A stretch of 53,514 nt of DNA, from assembly GCA_013001145.1 (NCBI GenBank), contig JABDND010000170.1, positions 1-53,514 of the forward strand. Direction: 5' to 3'. Made by a program: the position numbers and the translations under genes. The notes under the pieces are model-generated. The model saw only the letters and a program-made list of their open reading frames with translations, searched no databases and had not been told where the DNA came from. Origin of the DNA: Croceitalea sp. (GTDB taxonomy: Bacteria > Bacteroidota > Bacteroidia > Flavobacteriales > Flavobacteriaceae). Each line of letters starts with the position of its first letter. The first letter of the stretch is position 1. This document shows positions 44,715 through 52,628 of the stretch, piece after piece.

Positions 44715-45314
44715 TCAATCTTCCTTAATTCTAATTAAGCCAAATGTTTTATGGGCATTGAAGAAGGTAAAATCACGATTAAAATCCATCCCTTCCCCAT
44801 CCATAACCGTTCCATCTTCCGGATTGGTATATTTAAATTTCTCTTCGGTAAAAATCCATTTATTGGCCCGATCCCAATATAATTGTGGAGCTTCCAATTT
44901 TTTACCATCATGAGCCTCTATGACCACATTACCCTGCAAATCTATAACATTGGTTTGAGAGTAAATGATTCCATAATCTGCTTTTATGACGCTTTTCTGA
45001 TCTTTCTCATCAAAAAAATCTACCTGAAGTCCTTCAGGAAATACTTTGTATCTAAATTGAAGGTTGTCGTAGTCTTCGTTCAATGGGCTCTTTAAAACGG
45101 CAACTACACGTGTGGTCGCTGAATCTTGCGTAGTCAATTTCTCAGGCGCCTCTGTATAGGTCAAACTAAAATTTTTAGCCACACCTTGGGGATAAATATT
45201 GACTCTTGCTTCTTCACCAACCCTTTTGTAATTATCGGTACAGCCCATAAAAAGGATTGCCACAGTGAATACTGTGGCAAATCTCCTTATACTTATGTTT
45301 TTGTTTTTATTCAC
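44715..45314 (-). CDS. lptC: LPS export protein LptC, probable GTG start
   Basis: LptC links the inner-membrane LptBFG extractor to the periplasmic LptA bridge. From the GTG at 45314 the protein has about 199 residues. It starts with a basic segment and a hydrophobic region ending in a lipobox (AILFMGCTDN), so it appears to be lipid-anchored rather than a bitopic protein as in E. coli. The LptC/OstA jelly-roll follows with ADYGIIYSQTNVIDLQGNVVIEAHDGKKLEAPQLYWD (read in parts: GIIYSQTNVIDLQGNV, LEAPQLYWD) and GEGMDFNRDFTFFN. No ATG lies at a suitable place, and the TTG further upstream (45356) would overlap the TPR gene by 40 bases. The GTG begins 2 bases after that gene's stop. Confidence 0.82.
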   Translation of the reverse strand: MNKNKNISIRRFATVFTVAILFMGCTDNYKRVGEEARVNIYPQGVAKNFSLTYTEAPEKLTTQDSATTRVVAVLKSPLNEDYDNLQFRYKVFPEGLQVDFFDEKDQKSVIKADYGIIYSQTNVIDLQGNVVIEAHDGKKLEAPQLYWDRANKWIFTEEKFKYTNPEDGTVMDGEGMDFNRDFTFFNAHKTFGLIRIKED

Positions 45315-45316
45315 CC

Positions 45317-46687
45317 TTATAGGCTGGGCACGGTAACACTTCCACCTACCCAGCAATTGAATGACACTGTTTGCCCAGCAAGACCAGAATTAAAAATATC
45401 GGTCTTAGAAGGTGCTTTGGCATCATAACTTGCAGCTGTTTGGCTTGCTCTTGAGCCCAATGAGGGGTCCACACGACCTGCTTTTCTTGCCATATCGGCA
45501 GCTTTCCAATAAATGGCTCTCTTTTCAAAAGTAGTACTACCACAATCGTTAGCACTACCAGCATATAAATTGGCGATCAACAAGTAGGCCTTTCCATTTG
45601 AGGGATTGGCGTCAATGGCCTTTAAGGCATAGTTTCTGGCTTGTGATTTACTGCTTCTTCTAACAGTCGTGGCGATTTTATATAAAATATTAGACTTTCT
45701 ATAAGAATCTGTTTCTAAATCAACTGCTTTATTAAAATCTGCGATTGCCCCTTTATTGTCGCCAGCTTTCTGTTTTAGGGTACCACCATACAAGTAGGCG
45801 TCGGCGGATGGATCAAGTTTTAATTGAGCTTCGAACAACTTTTTGAACATGGGATCATCGGTACATTCTTTACTGAACATTCTACCTACTGCTCGTTTTA
45901 CCCATTTTACATCGTTCTTTTTGCCTTCATAACTCTTTTGGTATAATGGAATCAAGTTGTCACAATCGGCCAAGGCGCCAAGTTTAGAATCTATACTACT
46001 GGCAATTTTACCATAGGATTCTGAGTTGGTGTTCGCCGCTTTCAACTGGCGCTTCTCTTTTGATGTTAAGGTACCTGCTTCTTCTTTTGGAAGCAATTTT
46101 GTAATAATATTGGTCAATTTTTGATTTTCCTCTTCGATTTTCTCCGTGATATCGTCATACTCGTCAAAAACTTGCTGTAGTTCAGCTTTTCCTGCATTGT
46201 GCAAATCCACAAGACTGGAAAAATCCATATAAAGCGCCTTCGGGTTTACAAAATGTTCCCGATCTTCAACAAACGCTTGATGCAATTGATTATAAATTTC
46301 TTCATCAGAAATCATTTTGTGATCATATTTCAACAATACTTTGTCAATGACCACTTCCGCTTTGGAATATTTTGTTGGAAAATACTTGATACTGTTGTCA
46401 TACAATGACAGAAGCTCATTGATGTACTTGTCTTTGTCCGCGCCAGAAGATTTATCAATTTTATGTGACAAAATTCTTTCTCCGTAAGAGAAGTTTGCCT
46501 TATTGATATCTGGGCATTCCGCATAAACCATTTTCCATGGTTCATAAGCGGCATCATAGTTCTTCACTTTGGCATGTTCTGCGTAAATTGAAAGATTGGT
46601 CATACACTCAGGATTCTGAGCTTGGGCCATACTTAAACCCATTGACGCTATAATTGCGAACATTGTTAAGTAGAGTTTCTTTTTCAT
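45317..46687 (-). CDS. Periplasmic tetratricopeptide-repeat protein
   Basis: From the ATG at 46687 this is a 456-residue exported protein with a signal peptide (about 1-22, MGLSMAQAQ). The N-terminal half has helical repeats (NYDAAYEPWKMVYAECPDI), the middle a charged coiled coil (ITEKIEEENQKLTNIITKLLPKEEAG in parts, about 185-225). The region 280-400 has standard TPR units (AYLYGGTLKQKAGDNKGAIADFNKA and ARNYALKAIDANPSNGKAYLLIANLYAGS, in parts), ending in a short cysteine-containing tail. A TTG ten codons upstream is less likely as start. It lies between the outer-membrane barrel and lptC, so an envelope scaffolding role is likely; no partner is known. Confidence 0.8.
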   Translation of the reverse strand: MKKKLYLTMFAIIASMGLSMAQAQNPECMTNLSIYAEHAKVKNYDAAYEPWKMVYAECPDINKANFSYGERILSHKIDKSSGADKDKYINELLSLYDNSIKYFPTKYSKAEVVIDKVLLKYDHKMISDEEIYNQLHQAFVEDREHFVNPKALYMDFSSLVDLHNAGKAELQQVFDEYDDITEKIEEENQKLTNIITKLLPKEEAGTLTSKEKRQLKAANTNSESYGKIASSIDSKLGALADCDNLIPLYQKSYEGKKNDVKWVKRAVGRMFSKECTDDPMFKKLFEAQLKLDPSADAYLYGGTLKQKAGDNKGAIADFNKAVDLETDSYRKSNILYKIATTVRRSSKSQARNYALKAIDANPSNGKAYLLIANLYAGSANDCGSTTFEKRAIYWKAADMARKAGRVDPSLGSRASQTAASYDAKAPSKTDIFNSGLAGQTVSFNCWVGGSVTVPSL

Positions 46688-46786
46688 CTTTATAATTTTA
46701 GAGTGGGTAATGTACAAATTTTTTAAAAAAAAACTTAGTCGAGTCGCCTTATACCTTAGTTATTTGTCGATTTTTTAGCAAAAGAC

Positions 46787-48052
46787 CTAATTAATTTTTC
46801 TTTTTATAAACCATTTATCGTTTAATGACAGCCCTACATTTATTTTAAAGTAGTTCTCTTCTATCAATCCTGCGTCGGTTGTACCTCTTTTTCCGAGTTC
46901 AAAACCTAAATTAATATTTGAGAAATTGCTGCCCAACGGTAAACCAAAACCAAAAGTTATGCCAAAGTTGTTTATCTCTTCATTGTTGACGACCATCCCG
47001 GTTTTATCATAACGCAAACCTGCCCGGTATGTAATGCGATTAAAATAGCTCGAAATTGAGCGATAATCAGGTATAAAATAAGATCCTAGCGCAAATGAAG
47101 ATGCATCAGTGTATTCTACATTTTGAACTTGCAGAAAATCATTTGAAAAAGAACTTAACTGTTGAAAGGTATATTCACCCCCAATAAACCATTTTTTATT
47201 TTCACCGTATCCTAGACCCAATGTTGTTACGGTTGGTATTTTCAATTCGGTATTTCTAAGACCGCTAGCATCCAAATCTACATCAATAACCTCAATGTCT
47301 GCACCTGTGTCCAATGAAAACGACCCAAGACGCTCATTGTTTTTTGAGACCAAGTTCACTTGAGTATTGACCCCGACATGGGCATACAAGGTGTACTTAT
47401 CTTTGAACGTGGGTGTATAATTTAAGGCATAGTTAAAATCAAAACCATTGATTTTTGAGGTACGGGTGTCCAAAGTGCCAAATTGAACATCTTCAACACT
47501 TTGAATTCTTTGATACTCCAACTCACCAAAATTGTAGTTGACGGTGGCCCCAATGCTAATATCTTTAAATGGTTGATACCCCAAAGAAAGGTAGACTCTA
47601 TTGATGCCACCCTCTCCCGCAAATACATTGGTGACCGTATCACCATCTTCGTTTAAAGTTTGAGAGTTTAAGTTGTACCCCACAGAGGTGTATGGCATCA
47701 AGCCAAAACCAATTCCGGCATTTTTAGCTATGGGAAAGCCTATAGAAAGATAATCTAAGTTGGTGACAGATTCACTTTGTTTTTCGTTGGCATCTTTCAA
47801 TCCAAATCTTTTATGTGAAATGCCTGCCGTATAAGCAGTTAGCCTAAGGGAGGAATAGGCTGCTGGATTTTGCAAGTTAAGATGAATACTATCGGCATAC
47901 ATTTGTAGGCCGGCCATCATTTGGTTTTCTACAGTGCCACTGTTTCTAATGTCGCCCACACCAAAGTAAGAATAGGGTGAAATTGTGGCATTTTGACCGT
48001 TTGCACCTAGTGCACAGAGGCATACCAATGCAATCAGAATTTTTTTTACCAT
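46787..48052 (-). CDS. Outer-membrane beta-barrel protein
   Basis: This 421-residue protein has a signal peptide (residues 1-19, ending GANGQ) followed by alternating amphipathic strands rich in Gly, Tyr and Asn up to the C-terminus. FadL/PorV-like features are present: SPYSYFGVGD near 25-34, LQNPAAYSSL near 59-68, SIGFPIAKNAGIGFGLMPYTSVGYN in two parts near 103-127, and late barrel repeats GITFGFGLPLG and NLGFELGKRG. No plug or TonB box is seen. It starts immediately after the coaX stop codon (no gap) and precedes the TPR protein. I would call it a conserved flavobacterial barrel; its cargo is unknown. Confidence 0.78.
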   Translation of the reverse strand: MVKKILIALVCLCALGANGQNATISPYSYFGVGDIRNSGTVENQMMAGLQMYADSIHLNLQNPAAYSSLRLTAYTAGISHKRFGLKDANEKQSESVTNLDYLSIGFPIAKNAGIGFGLMPYTSVGYNLNSQTLNEDGDTVTNVFAGEGGINRVYLSLGYQPFKDISIGATVNYNFGELEYQRIQSVEDVQFGTLDTRTSKINGFDFNYALNYTPTFKDKYTLYAHVGVNTQVNLVSKNNERLGSFSLDTGADIEVIDVDLDASGLRNTELKIPTVTTLGLGYGENKKWFIGGEYTFQQLSSFSNDFLQVQNVEYTDASSFALGSYFIPDYRSISSYFNRITYRAGLRYDKTGMVVNNEEINNFGITFGFGLPLGSNFSNINLGFELGKRGTTDAGLIEENYFKINVGLSLNDKWFIKRKIN

Positions 48053-48781
48053 CTAATGTTTATTGTATTCCAGCAGGTAATTTAACCCCTCCAACAGAAA
48101 TTTAGAATTGGCAAATATGGCATTTTTTAGGCGTTTGGCAAAAAATTGAGCGTCCCCGCCCGTTAAAATAACTGTTAAATGTTGAAAGCGTGATTTATAT
48201 TGATTTATGACCCCGTCCATTTCCTGGCAAATTCCGTTAATTACGCCACTGTGCATACAGGTTTCGGTAGTATTACCTATAAAATCTAAAATTGGTTCTG
48301 GGTTTAATTTTGGCAGTTTGGCAGTTTGGTCGTGCATCGCCTTATATCGCATATTCAAACCTGGTGATATTGCCCCACCCATATATTCGCTATTGTCATT
48401 GACCATATCATACGTGATGCAACTGCCTGCGTCAATAACCAAGGTGTTGGTCTTGTTATAATTGTTGCATGCGGCTGCAGCCAAGGCTATTCGGTCATTG
48501 CCTAAAGTATGTGGTGAGGCATAGCTGTTTTTAAATGGGAGGCTTGATTTATAAGATAGTACATGAACTTTGCAAAACATGGACAGTGCCTTGTACTCTT
48601 TATCACTCGTTTTGCTTACCGATGAAATAATGGCCCGATCAATCAGCGGATATACCTCAAACAGTTCTTTTATCGTTGACAAAAAATCATTAGGGCCTGA
48701 GTTTTGATCTACCAGTAATCGATTTTTGTTGAAAACCGCATATTTGATCAACGTATTGCCAATGTCGATGATTAGGTTCAT
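48053..48781 (-). CDS. coaX: Type III pantothenate kinase
   Basis: CoaX phosphorylates pantothenate in the first step of coenzyme A synthesis; the type III enzyme is not feedback-inhibited by CoA. The 242-residue ASKHA-fold protein has the phosphate-binding IIDIGNT at 4-10, the GNDR motif at 94-97 (family GxDR), VIDAGSCITYD at about 115-125 and GGAISPGLNMR at 135-145. The reading frame extends upstream through the tRNA gene, but the family alignment and the only sensible ATG put the start at 48781. Downstream it abuts the barrel gene. Upstream lies a terminator only ~17 bases away, and a TATTTTTG box sits right before the ATG. Confidence 0.93.
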   Translation of the reverse strand: MNLIIDIGNTLIKYAVFNKNRLLVDQNSGPNDFLSTIKELFEVYPLIDRAIISSVSKTSDKEYKALSMFCKVHVLSYKSSLPFKNSYASPHTLGNDRIALAAAACNNYNKTNTLVIDAGSCITYDMVNDNSEYMGGAISPGLNMRYKAMHDQTAKLPKLNPEPILDFIGNTTETCMHSGVINGICQEMDGVINQYKSRFQHLTVILTGGDAQFFAKRLKNAIFANSKFLLEGLNYLLEYNKH

Positions 48782-48785
48782 AGTA

Positions 48786-48793
48786 CAAAAATA
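48786..48793 (-). promoter_or_regulatory. Candidate -7 box giving a leaderless coaX transcript
   Basis: TATTTTTG on the minus strand is an exact TANNTTTG match ending 5 bases before the coaX ATG, so transcription would begin at or next to the start codon. The -33 position would fall inside the tRNA terminator hairpin and is not a clear TTTG. Confidence 0.28.
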
Positions 48794-48797
48794 CAAA

Positions 48798-48828
48798 CAA
48801 AAAGCCCCGAAAAAATCGGGGCTTTTTG
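48798..48828 (-). terminator. Terminator of tRNA-Phe
   Basis: The near-perfect stem AAAAAGCCCCGA / TCGGGGCTTTTT with a 5-base A/T loop directly follows the tRNA 3' end on the minus strand and carries T-runs on both sides. It separates the tRNA from coaX. Confidence 0.85.
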
Positions 48829-48901
<73 letters not shown>

Positions 48902-48920
48902 ATGCTTATTAAAGCGGGTG

Positions 48921-48951
48921 CAAATATAATTTCAAATTTATGATATACCAA
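48921..48951 (-). promoter_or_regulatory. Promoter of tRNA-Phe
   Basis: On the minus strand TTG (48951-48949), a 20-base spacer and TATATTTG (48928-48921) match the Bacteroidota sigma-A consensus at ideal spacing. The box ends 20 bases before the mature tRNA 5' end. This is the best promoter match in the window. Confidence 0.6.
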
Positions 48952-48974
48952 TAAAAACTTCAAAAAAGGTAGGC

Positions 48975-50522
48975 TTACCAAATAGATTTAATTTTCTGAA
49001 CCTTTAAATTCTTGACCTGTAAGCTTTCAGTGCCTCTGTTTGTGATGGATAGTGATGTATAGGGCGCTGTTGGGAATATTTGTTCTGTCATCACAAATTT
49101 GCCATCATCGATAAAGACCTCTACAGAAGAGCGATCAATATACAAGCTTACCTCATACGATTCTTGAGCAAGACCCTTAAGCGACATTTTATGAACAGTT
49201 TTACCAAATTCTTCATGAAAATCTATTTTTCCTGATTGCCTTCTGTCCAAATAAGCAACAGTATCATTAATTCCCAAAACCATGTTCTCTCCCTTGGCAT
49301 TGGCAAATTTCATTTCAAATTTGTTTGATGAGGTAGTAAATACCACTTGAGCTTGATTATTGGTTTCAAATTCCATTTCCTTTACTTGACCCGGAGTTAT
49401 ATCAAATGACTTGGGCGCAACCTCTGATTTTAGTGAAGCCAATTGAACCAAGGGGGTATTTTTTAGAAAGTAAATATTCCCTTCTTTGGCCAAAGTTAGT
49501 TTTCTTGGCAAGGTCATCGCACTTCGCCATTTTTTAGTGGGCGTATCACGTGCATAGGTCCAGTTGCTCATCCACCCTATAAATATACATTCGTCATTGG
49601 GGGCATTATTGTAAGTGACACCTGCATAATTGTCGGTACCCCAATCCAACCATTTGATTTCTTCTTGGTTGGTTGTAAATGAAGAGCCATCAAAGTCCCC
49701 AACAAAATATTGTGTTCCGCTACCACCATTGGGAGCTCCAGGATTTATGCTGATGATCAAAACCCATTTTTCTTCATTGGCACCTTCCACATTGAACTTT
49801 ATTAGATCAGGACATTCCCATACACCACCATGAGCCCCTTGTTCTTTGCCAAAATCACTTAAGTACTCCCATTCCCTCAAATTTTTTGAACTATAAAATT
49901 TGGCATGGTCACCTGCGACCAAAGTCATTATCCATACTTCTGATGGCTCGTGCCAAAAAACTTTTGGGTCGCGAAAATCACGTATTCCCTCATTGTCAAT
50001 TACGGGGTTCCCTTCATATTTGACCCAGGTATCACCATTATCAAGACTGTAGGCTATACCCTGTGTTTGAAAATCGGCGCGCCCTGCTTTTTCACTTTCC
50101 ATCAGATGATAAGTATAAATGGCAACCAAAGGTTGTTGACCTTCTTCACCAAAGCCAGAAGTATTCATTTTATCCACCACGGCACTACCGGAAAAAATAT
50201 ACCCATGTTCGTCGGGATATAAAGCAATGGGCTTGTGTTGCCAATGCACCATATCTTTACTTACAGCATGCCCCCAATGCATGGGCCCCCAGACAATGTC
50301 TTCAGGATAATACTGATAAAACAAATGATAAATTCCCTCATGATAGACCAATCCGTTGGGATCGTTCATCCACATTTCTTTTGGGGTAAAATGATACTGT
50401 GGCCTAAATGGCTCGGCATATTGGGCACCATCAACATTGAGCTTATCGCTCTTATTTTTATCACCATTACCACAGGCAACCATGATTGCCATCGCCATTA
50501 AATAAAGGAAGTAATTTTTCAT
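48975..50522 (-). CDS. GH32 fructan hydrolase lipoprotein (levanase/inulinase type)
   Basis: This 515-residue glycoside hydrolase family 32 enzyme hydrolyses beta-fructosides such as levan, inulin or sucrose. It has a lipoprotein signal (MAIMVACGNGD, Cys17), a five-bladed catalytic propeller and a C-terminal beta-sandwich. The catalytic triad is intact: nucleophile Asp54 in WMNDPNG, stabiliser Asp185 in FRDPKVFW and acid/base Glu236 in WECPD. I use the ATG at 50522 because it gives a clean lipobox; upstream codons reach into the divergent rhodanese promoter. No SusC/SusD pair, fructokinase or fructan regulator is nearby, so it is not part of a recognisable fructan-use locus in this window. 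Confidence 0.93.
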   Translation of the reverse strand: MKNYFLYLMAMAIMVACGNGDKNKSDKLNVDGAQYAEPFRPQYHFTPKEMWMNDPNGLVYHEGIYHLFYQYYPEDIVWGPMHWGHAVSKDMVHWQHKPIALYPDEHGYIFSGSAVVDKMNTSGFGEEGQQPLVAIYTYHLMESEKAGRADFQTQGIAYSLDNGDTWVKYEGNPVIDNEGIRDFRDPKVFWHEPSEVWIMTLVAGDHAKFYSSKNLREWEYLSDFGKEQGAHGGVWECPDLIKFNVEGANEEKWVLIISINPGAPNGGSGTQYFVGDFDGSSFTTNQEEIKWLDWGTDNYAGVTYNNAPNDECIFIGWMSNWTYARDTPTKKWRSAMTLPRKLTLAKEGNIYFLKNTPLVQLASLKSEVAPKSFDITPGQVKEMEFETNNQAQVVFTTSSNKFEMKFANAKGENMVLGINDTVAYLDRRQSGKIDFHEEFGKTVHKMSLKGLAQESYEVSLYIDRSSVEVFIDDGKFVMTEQIFPTAPYTSLSITNRGTESLQVKNLKVQKIKSIW

Positions 50523-50584
50523 GTTTTGATTGATTATAGCCAGTTTCAAGATACTAATTAAATCATTTTGGAAGTGATAATTGG

Positions 50585-50592
50585 TATCTTTG
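50585..50592 (+). promoter_or_regulatory. Candidate -7 box for the rhodanese-glycosyltransferase operon
   Basis: TATCTTTG is an exact TANNTTTG match ending 7 bases before the ATG at 50600. Transcription would start at or just before that ATG, suggesting a leaderless message or use of the second ATG at 50609. Confidence 0.37.
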
Positions 50593-50599
50593 CAAATCA

Positions 50600-51127
50600 A
50601 TGCAATACATGCGAAGACTCATAGTCGTTTTATTTTTTATTTCAATTGTAGGCATCCTTTTTGCCCAACCAAGCATTGATACTACTATTGGAAAGCTCAA
50701 TAAAAATAGTGTTGAATACATTTCTGTAACTCAATTGTTGCAAGATTCAAGTGTTGTTCTTTTAGATACAAGAAAAAAGGAAGAATATGATGTTAGCCAT
50801 ATTCAAAATGCTATATGGGTGGGTCATAGAAAATTTAAGTTGAATTTGGTTGAAAGTAAAATAGTAGATAAAAAGGCGCCCATTGTGGTCTATTGTTCCA
50901 TAGGGGTGCGTTCAGAAGATATAGGAGAAAAATTGCTCAAAGCGGGTTACACCAATGTCAAAAATCTTTATGGTGGTATTTTTGAGTGGAAAAACAAAGG
51001 TCTGCCGGTCTTTGACCAGTCAAATCAGGAAACCCAAAAAGTACACGCCTTCAATAGATATTGGGGCAAATTTTTGAAAAACGCCGAAAAAGTATATCGC
51101 TTCAAAAACAAGGCACTTGAAAACTGA
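50600..51127 (+). CDS. Exported rhodanese-domain protein
   Basis: This 175-residue protein has a signal peptide (about residues 5-22, ending LFAQ) and one rhodanese domain. LLDTRKKEEYDVSHIQNA (about 54-71) is the CH2A-like region, and the active-site loop is YCSIGVRSE with Cys99. Rhodaneses transfer sulfane sulfur or act on related oxyanions; with an exported location a thiol or arsenic-linked role is possible but not shown. A second ATG lies at 50609. The end overlaps the next gene by 11 bases, making it the first member of a four-gene operon with two glycosyltransferases and a nucleoside phosphorylase. Confidence 0.87.
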   Translation: MQYMRRLIVVLFFISIVGILFAQPSIDTTIGKLNKNSVEYISVTQLLQDSSVVLLDTRKKEEYDVSHIQNAIWVGHRKFKLNLVESKIVDKKAPIVVYCSIGVRSEDIGEKLLKAGYTNVKNLYGGIFEWKNKGLPVFDQSNQETQKVHAFNRYWGKFLKNAEKVYRFKNKALEN

Positions 51128-51734
51128 CTCAAACAAACTATTGTTAATATTTACCCGCAATCCGGAGCTGGGCAAATGCAAAACCCGATTGGCGAAAGTA
51201 ACTGGTGATATCGCTGCTTTGGAAATTTATAAGTTCTTATTAAAGCACACGCACTCAATAACCAAAAATTTAGACGTTCATAAAACAGTTTATTACTCCG
51301 AAGATATTTGGTTGGAAGATATTTGGTCCAAAGGTAATTTTGAAAAGAAATTACAAAACGGAAAGGATTTAGGCGAACGTATGGCCAATGCATTCAAAGA
51401 TGGATTTGCATCCAATTTTGAAAAAATCATTATCATTGGCAGCGACTTATATGATCTTTCTCAAAATGATTTGGAAAACGCATTTGGGGCCTTGGAAAAC
51501 CATGATTTTGTTGTAGGACCAGCAATTGATGGCGGCTTTTATTTATTGGGAATGAAGGTTTTCAAAAATGCATTGTTTCATAATAAGGTTTGGGGAACGA
51601 GCTCGGTTTTGGAAAAAACCCTTAAAGATTTAGAAGGTGAAAATTTCCATTTACTTGAATCACGCAATGATGTGGACCACTTTGAAGATATAAAAGATAT
51701 TGAGGCGTTCAAGCCTTTCATTAAACATATATAA
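51117..51734 (+). CDS. DUF2064 / TIGR04282-type glycosyltransferase, TTG start
   Basis: This 205-residue GT-A-fold protein matches the family annotated as arsenosugar biosynthesis glycosyltransferase (TIGR04282). LLIFTRNPELGKCKTRLAK (about residues 9-27) is the nucleotide-binding start, GKDLGERMANAFKDGF is near 82-97, IIIGSDLYDLS near 104-114 carries the metal-binding Asp, and GPAIDGGFYLLGM near 133-145 is the family hallmark. There is no ATG before the domain and an in-frame stop lies just upstream at 51075, so TTG at 51117, inside the rhodanese gene, is the probable start. The nucleoside phosphorylase gene begins directly after its stop codon. Confidence 0.87.
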   Translation: MKTDSNKLLLIFTRNPELGKCKTRLAKVTGDIAALEIYKFLLKHTHSITKNLDVHKTVYYSEDIWLEDIWSKGNFEKKLQNGKDLGERMANAFKDGFASNFEKIIIIGSDLYDLSQNDLENAFGALENHDFVVGPAIDGGFYLLGMKVFKNALFHNKVWGTSSVLEKTLKDLEGENFHLLESRNDVDHFEDIKDIEAFKPFIKHI

Positions 51735-52550
51735 ATGACCCAAAAACAGTTAGACGAATCCGTCGCATATCTACAAAATAAAGGTTTTGACAAACCAGAA
51801 GTAGGAATTGTGCTTGGTACCGGTTTAGGCCAGCTTGTGAGCCATATTGAAGACGGCATAGAGGCCCATTACAACCATATCCCATTTTTTCCACTAGCCA
51901 CTGTTGAATTTCACACTGGAAAATTGATTTATGGCACCATCGCTAACAAAAAAGTGGTGGTCATGGAAGGTAGGTTTCATTTATACGAAGGCTATGATTT
52001 TTTAGATGTGACCTATCCCATTAGGGTAATGCATCAATTGGGAATAAAAAAACTCTTCATTTCAAATGCTGCAGGTGCCATCAACCTTAATTTTAAGAAA
52101 GGTGACATTATGTTGATTGAAGACCACATTAATTTACAGGGGGGTTCTCCCCTGGCCTTTAAAAATGTTGCAGCATTTGGGGACCGTTTTGTTGATATGA
52201 GCGAGCCCTATGATTTGGAAATGCGCAAAAAGATTGAAAAAATAGCCAAGGCCGAGAACATTTCTTTGCAAAAAGGTATTTATGCTTCGGTTGTGGGACC
52301 TCAATTGGAAACAAAGGCCGAATACCGTATGCTAAAAATTTTGGGTGCCGATGCCGTTGGTATGAGCACTGTTCCTGAAGTTATTGTAGCTAATCATTTA
52401 AGGATGCCCATAGTTGCCGTTTCGGTACTCACAGATGAATGTGACCCCGACAATTTGAAGCCAATAGACATTCAAGAAATTATCGGCATTGCAAATAAAA
52501 CAGAACCCAAAATGATACAGTTGTTCAAAGAACTTATCAAAGTACTTTAA
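51735..52550 (+). CDS. Purine nucleoside phosphorylase
   Basis: This 271-residue enzyme of the trimeric PNP/MTAP family splits purine nucleosides with phosphate to give the free base and a ribose-1-phosphate. Motifs present are GIVLGTGLGQLV at about residues 24-35 (phosphate site), GRFHLYEGY near 78-86, ISNAAGAINLNFKKGDIMLI near 113-132, and EYRMLKILGADAVGMSTVPE (base and ribose site) near 196-215. Length is normal. It is placed between two arsenosugar-type glycosyltransferases, where it could release adenine from an arsenic-modified deoxyadenosine. Ordinary purine salvage is the default alternative. Confidence 0.93.
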   Translation: MTQKQLDESVAYLQNKGFDKPEVGIVLGTGLGQLVSHIEDGIEAHYNHIPFFPLATVEFHTGKLIYGTIANKKVVVMEGRFHLYEGYDFLDVTYPIRVMHQLGIKKLFISNAAGAINLNFKKGDIMLIEDHINLQGGSPLAFKNVAAFGDRFVDMSEPYDLEMRKKIEKIAKAENISLQKGIYASVVGPQLETKAEYRMLKILGADAVGMSTVPEVIVANHLRMPIVAVSVLTDECDPDNLKPIDIQEIIGIANKTEPKMIQLFKELIKVL

Positions 52551-52628
52551 TGGCTTTCTGGTTTGCCGGTTTTTAATTGAAAATACAATTTACTTTGAAT
52601 TCTAAGACCCTCGCCATAATTGCATAAG

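Noticed and set aside
45315-45356. Longer lptC starting from TTG at 45356
   Set aside because: It overlaps the TPR gene by 40 bases and adds non-conserved residues before the signal segment; GTG at 45314 fits better.
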